This document shows, in pieces, positions 60,700-64,000 of a stretch of DNA of 64,000 bases (position 1 is the stretch's first letter; each line of letters opens with the position of its first letter). Source of the DNA: Eopsaltria australis (Eukaryota; Chordata; Aves; Passeriformes; Petroicidae). The notes under the pieces are model-generated. The model was not told where the DNA came from, ran no database searches, and was given only the letters and a program-made list of their open reading frames with translations. The stretch lies in assembly GCA_034509425.1 (NCBI GenBank), contig JAVTVJ010000667.1, positions 874,001-938,000 on the forward strand, written 5' to 3'. A program made the position numbers and the translations under genes.

Positions 60700-63600
60700 C
60701 TGAGCTATGGCCACAATTGTCACGCAGTAACTAACTAAAGGCATTGTTGTGTTCCCCCTTCCAGAATGTGGATGTTTCTTGTTAAAAAGCCTTGTGGCCA
60801 AATTACCCTTTGAGCTGTGGGCTTGTGGGACACACCTGAATGTGTTGCAAAATCCCTAGAGCAGGAAATCACAGGTTTCATGCCTTGGGCAAAAAGACTG
60901 AACACCCTGGAGTTGCATCCAGGAATGGGAAAATAAGTGTGGAATAAAAAAACCACGCCACTCCCCCAATAAAAGTGTTTTTCTGTTATAAATGCAGCTG
61001 AGAAATAGAAGTGGTTGATGCTCCTGGCTTTTATATCCTGGCAACTGCAGTGCTGTAATGCTTACCATGCATTAGTGTAAATAGGATCTAAATTAAAGGT
61101 TTACATTACCCCAGCTGCACTCACACCACTGGGAGAAAACGCCCAGGAGAGTGGCCCATCAACTCCACAGCTCCAAGCCCCTCAGATGAGCGTCTCAGCA
61201 GGGCTCAGAAAAAGAACCAGCCCTGGAAGAAAATCACCTTCATTCCCCACTCTGGGGCTTTGAGCTCACTTTAACCTCCCGAAAGAGCTGGCCCCTTCCC
61301 GGCAGGATCTCTGCAGTGCCCTGATGATTTGATTGTGTTTGCCTCATATCTGGAGAGCATCCAAGTGATTCACCCACAGTTCCTCCAGGGCCTTGCAGCT
61401 TTGATCCTTGTCCTCATTGCTAATTTTTGTTTTCTCACGAGAGAGAAAATAACAAAGATGACTGACAACAGACAAGATGAGGAGTCTGCTCCATGGTCAC
61501 CATGTGCCAAGGGCACAAGCCCAGGCTTTTAACAGGACTGGCTGGTGGGCAGCAGTTGTGATGTTGTGCTAGGATCTTACACCACCCACCTTCCATGAGC
61601 CAACTTTTCTCCCTGGAACAATACACGTTATCCCTCAAAACCAGAGAAACCAAGGTAATTGCCTTCCTAGAAATGAGTAACAGCATAGAGTGACAGACAT
61701 TTTATCAGCTAACTTACAGTAATGAGTCAGGGTTTGGTGTTTGGGCCTGGTTTGTCCAATGACACCCTGAAACAGCCAGAAGGCATAGTCTCGTTTTTCC
61801 TTTTTTTTTTTTTTTTTTTTTTTTAATTTTATTATCTATATTTCCACACATGGGAAAATCAGCAGAATTGAGAAGAATTGAAGAATTGAGCTTCAGCAGT
61901 CAGCAACTAAATATGGAGTGGACTGTGTCTAACCAGAAGGGAATTTTATGCAGAACAACCTGCTTAGCCAAAACAGGCCTTCCTCTCTAAAAAGCACAAT
62001 CACTTTTGTGCTGATTCCATTTTAAACAAGAGAAGTTTTCAAAACAAAGATTGTTTCCCAAGTTAAAAAGAAATCAAAAATCATTTACATATATATTTGT
62101 GTCAACTCTAGGATCCTGTTATCACAGGTGACTGCTTCCCTTCTCCCAGTCCTTGGAGACTGTCATAGTTTAACTGTCATGCTTACTAATGTCCCCTCAA
62201 CAGGGCCAATAATACTATTTCATTTCTCTATCTAGCCAGGGACATTTATAGAATCCGTAGGAATTCTTCATTCCTGCTGTATCAGCCCTTCTCCCGTTTT
62301 TGCCCACAATGGGCTGAGTGCTTCAAAGGTATCAGGGGAACAGAGAGATGCTCTGCAGAGCACACACTCACCCTCTTGCACACCCCTACTGCATGATCAC
62401 ATAGCCCTGATCTCCTGGGGAAACCAGACAGAAGTGGATAATCATCTCATTGTATGTCTCCAAGAGTAAAATTATCCCCTGCAGGAGAGAAGACTCCTTG
62501 TGTGGGTAGATTTCCCTGCCTGCAGAGCACTCATATGCTAAAAACAAGAGAAGAAGAGTACCACGTGAGCTCTGGATCCAAGGCAGGGATGAAGTTTGTT
62601 TTGAAGATGAGAGCTTGTTTGCACACAGATCACTCTGGAAGATTTTTTCTGGGTTTCCTTTGAAGAAGCTAAACAAAACCTCAGAGGAAAAAATAGTGAG
62701 AATTTTCTGCTTATCTACCTGGTGTTCAACTGATGAGACAGGGTACAGCCAAGAGCTTATCTGCAGCACAAACTGTCCACCAGAGACAGCACTCTGTCCC
62801 CTTCATGGGTTATCTGTGATGCCAGAAGGGAGAAAAATAGGAGACCAAAACTACCAGCAAGGACGTACACCATGAAAGAAGACCCACATACACTTTTCAG
62901 TCATTTCCTTGTTTATGCTTCCTCCTGTCTTTGAAGTGGAGTTTCTAAGGGATGTGTTTCATGATGCTCCCAAACAAATATGTACAAATAGAGTAAGGAA
63001 GTAAAAAGAGATGAAACGTGTTAAAGGAGAAGCCTCTGCCTGAGCATTGTCACACCTTCCAAGGAATGACCTGAGACTTTTAACTCCTAGAGTCCCACTT
63101 CAGTGAGACATATGTATGCAAAAAGGGTTAAAGATAAAAGAAAATATGCCCAGTGGTGCCAACTGACACTACCTGAAATGCAGGTACATGATGAACAGCC
63201 TGGACAAAGTCTTAATTAAAGTATTTTTCTGAAAATCAAAACTGAACCCAAAAGGGAGGGGCCATATGCTGTCTTATTGTATTCTTATTTTGCTGTTCAA
63301 GTTCTAGGAAAAGAAAATTGGATGCACCATTGTTACATCAAATGAGTAGTGCATACAGTTGATTGATGACAGAATCTTGAAAATCAACAAAAAATGAATT
63401 GGCATCTTACTCTACTCCTGATACTGTTGATTCTGGTGGCAACTACAGCACAGCTAAGTAGAAAACTAAAAAGAAAGAAAGATCCAAAGTAGTGGGAAAG
63501 TGATACATTTTGAAAAGAAAAGAAAAAGCCTACGAAGAGTATGCTGGATTCAAGTTCCAAATTTTTGAGGAATCTAAAGAAGGGACTCTAATTTTTGTTG

Positions 63601-64000
63601 TGAATCAGACAAGGCATAGGATCCTACTATGACAGAGGCAGTAAAAAAATTAGATTTTATTGTTCCTAGTTGTTGTTAATTTCAAGTGTTACATGAAAGT
63701 TAAAAGTAATTTGGCAGATTACAAACTATTTTGCCTTGTGAAAAAATTGACTCAATACCAACTACAGTCCCTCGCCCCACAATGATGAATCCAACTTCCA
63801 CTCTGCAAGTAAGAGAGGAGTTGATCCCCCAGATATCTGAAATTGTACAGTATGCTCTTAAACACATAGGGACAATAGGTATTATTTAATCCCTCATGGT
63901 CACTGAAACAGGTAGAACCGATGACACAAGCTGGTGTTTCTACAGTCAAACTGACTCATTCACCATTCCTACACACATCCTATGGGGGATGTGTGGCTTT
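60700..64000. other. Intergenic, no supported gene
   Basis: The only distinct item is a 24 bp poly(T). ORFs at 62386-62769 and elsewhere show no recognised family. Local splice-like sites exist but give no consistent model. Confidence 0.45.
61801..61824 (-). repeat. Poly(T) / minus-strand poly(A), 24 bp
   Basis: On the minus strand, an AATAAA hexamer sits 4 nt before this run of 24 A. This looks like the end of a retroposed transcript, though no parent sequence is recognised upstream. Confidence 0.85.

Noticed and set aside
62386..62769. 127-codon minus-strand ORF with several splice-like sites
   Set aside because: The internal acceptors and donors do not form one consistent exon, and the translation is unlike any family I know.
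10781..64000. Search for AQP3 or a second AQP7 copy
   Set aside because: No NPA/NPARD-type motif or GAHxN segment was found outside 1933-10780.

Overview
The window is a vertebrate, almost certainly avian, nuclear genomic segment. The support is split genes with GT-AG introns, low gene density, and at least fourteen fragments of CR1-type LINE. Several CR1 pieces keep the avian-style 3' end (the 'ccatggcaggg' motif followed by an ATTCTGTG-like tail). There are also LTR-like blocks resembling songbird endogenous retrovirus LTRs. No bacterial operons, CRISPR arrays, rRNA or tRNA genes were recognised.

Two protein-coding genes can be assembled exon by exon, both on the minus strand. (1) Positions 1933-10780 carry a complete six-exon aquaglyceroporin that I identify as AQP7. 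Its two pore motifs are NAA and NPS, the combination that marks AQP7. The exon lengths 127, 138, 119 and 218 bp match the family pattern, and the predicted protein is 300 aa. (2) Positions 35090-40288 carry a complete five-exon secreted protein with two three-finger (Ly6/PLAUR) domains, of the phospholipase A2 inhibitor gamma / PINLYP type. It is 227 aa long, with a TATA box about 130 bp upstream of the start codon and a polyadenylation signal about 135 bp after the stop. The two genes point the same way and are 24 kb apart. One handles glycerol and water flux across membranes; the other is predicted to be secreted. Nothing in the sequence links their functions.

The rest is intergenic. Positions 1-1932 are the AQP7 3' flank, with an ancient MIR/CORE-SINE-like piece. 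Positions 10781-35089 are a long spacer with scattered CR1 copies, a diverged duplicated block (about 20.62-20.85 kb and 33.41-33.63 kb), a CpG-rich patch, and a speculative two-exon secreted-protein model on the plus strand (26215-27797). Positions 40289-64000 contain CR1 fragments, two LTR-like blocks (about 49.8-51.0 kb and 59.9-60.3 kb), microsatellites and a few isolated exon-like segments, but no gene I can name.

Human AQP7 lies at 9p13, a region that corresponds to the bird Z chromosome, so a Z-linked location is plausible. That is inference, not something the window shows. I do not see AQP3 next to AQP7 in this window.
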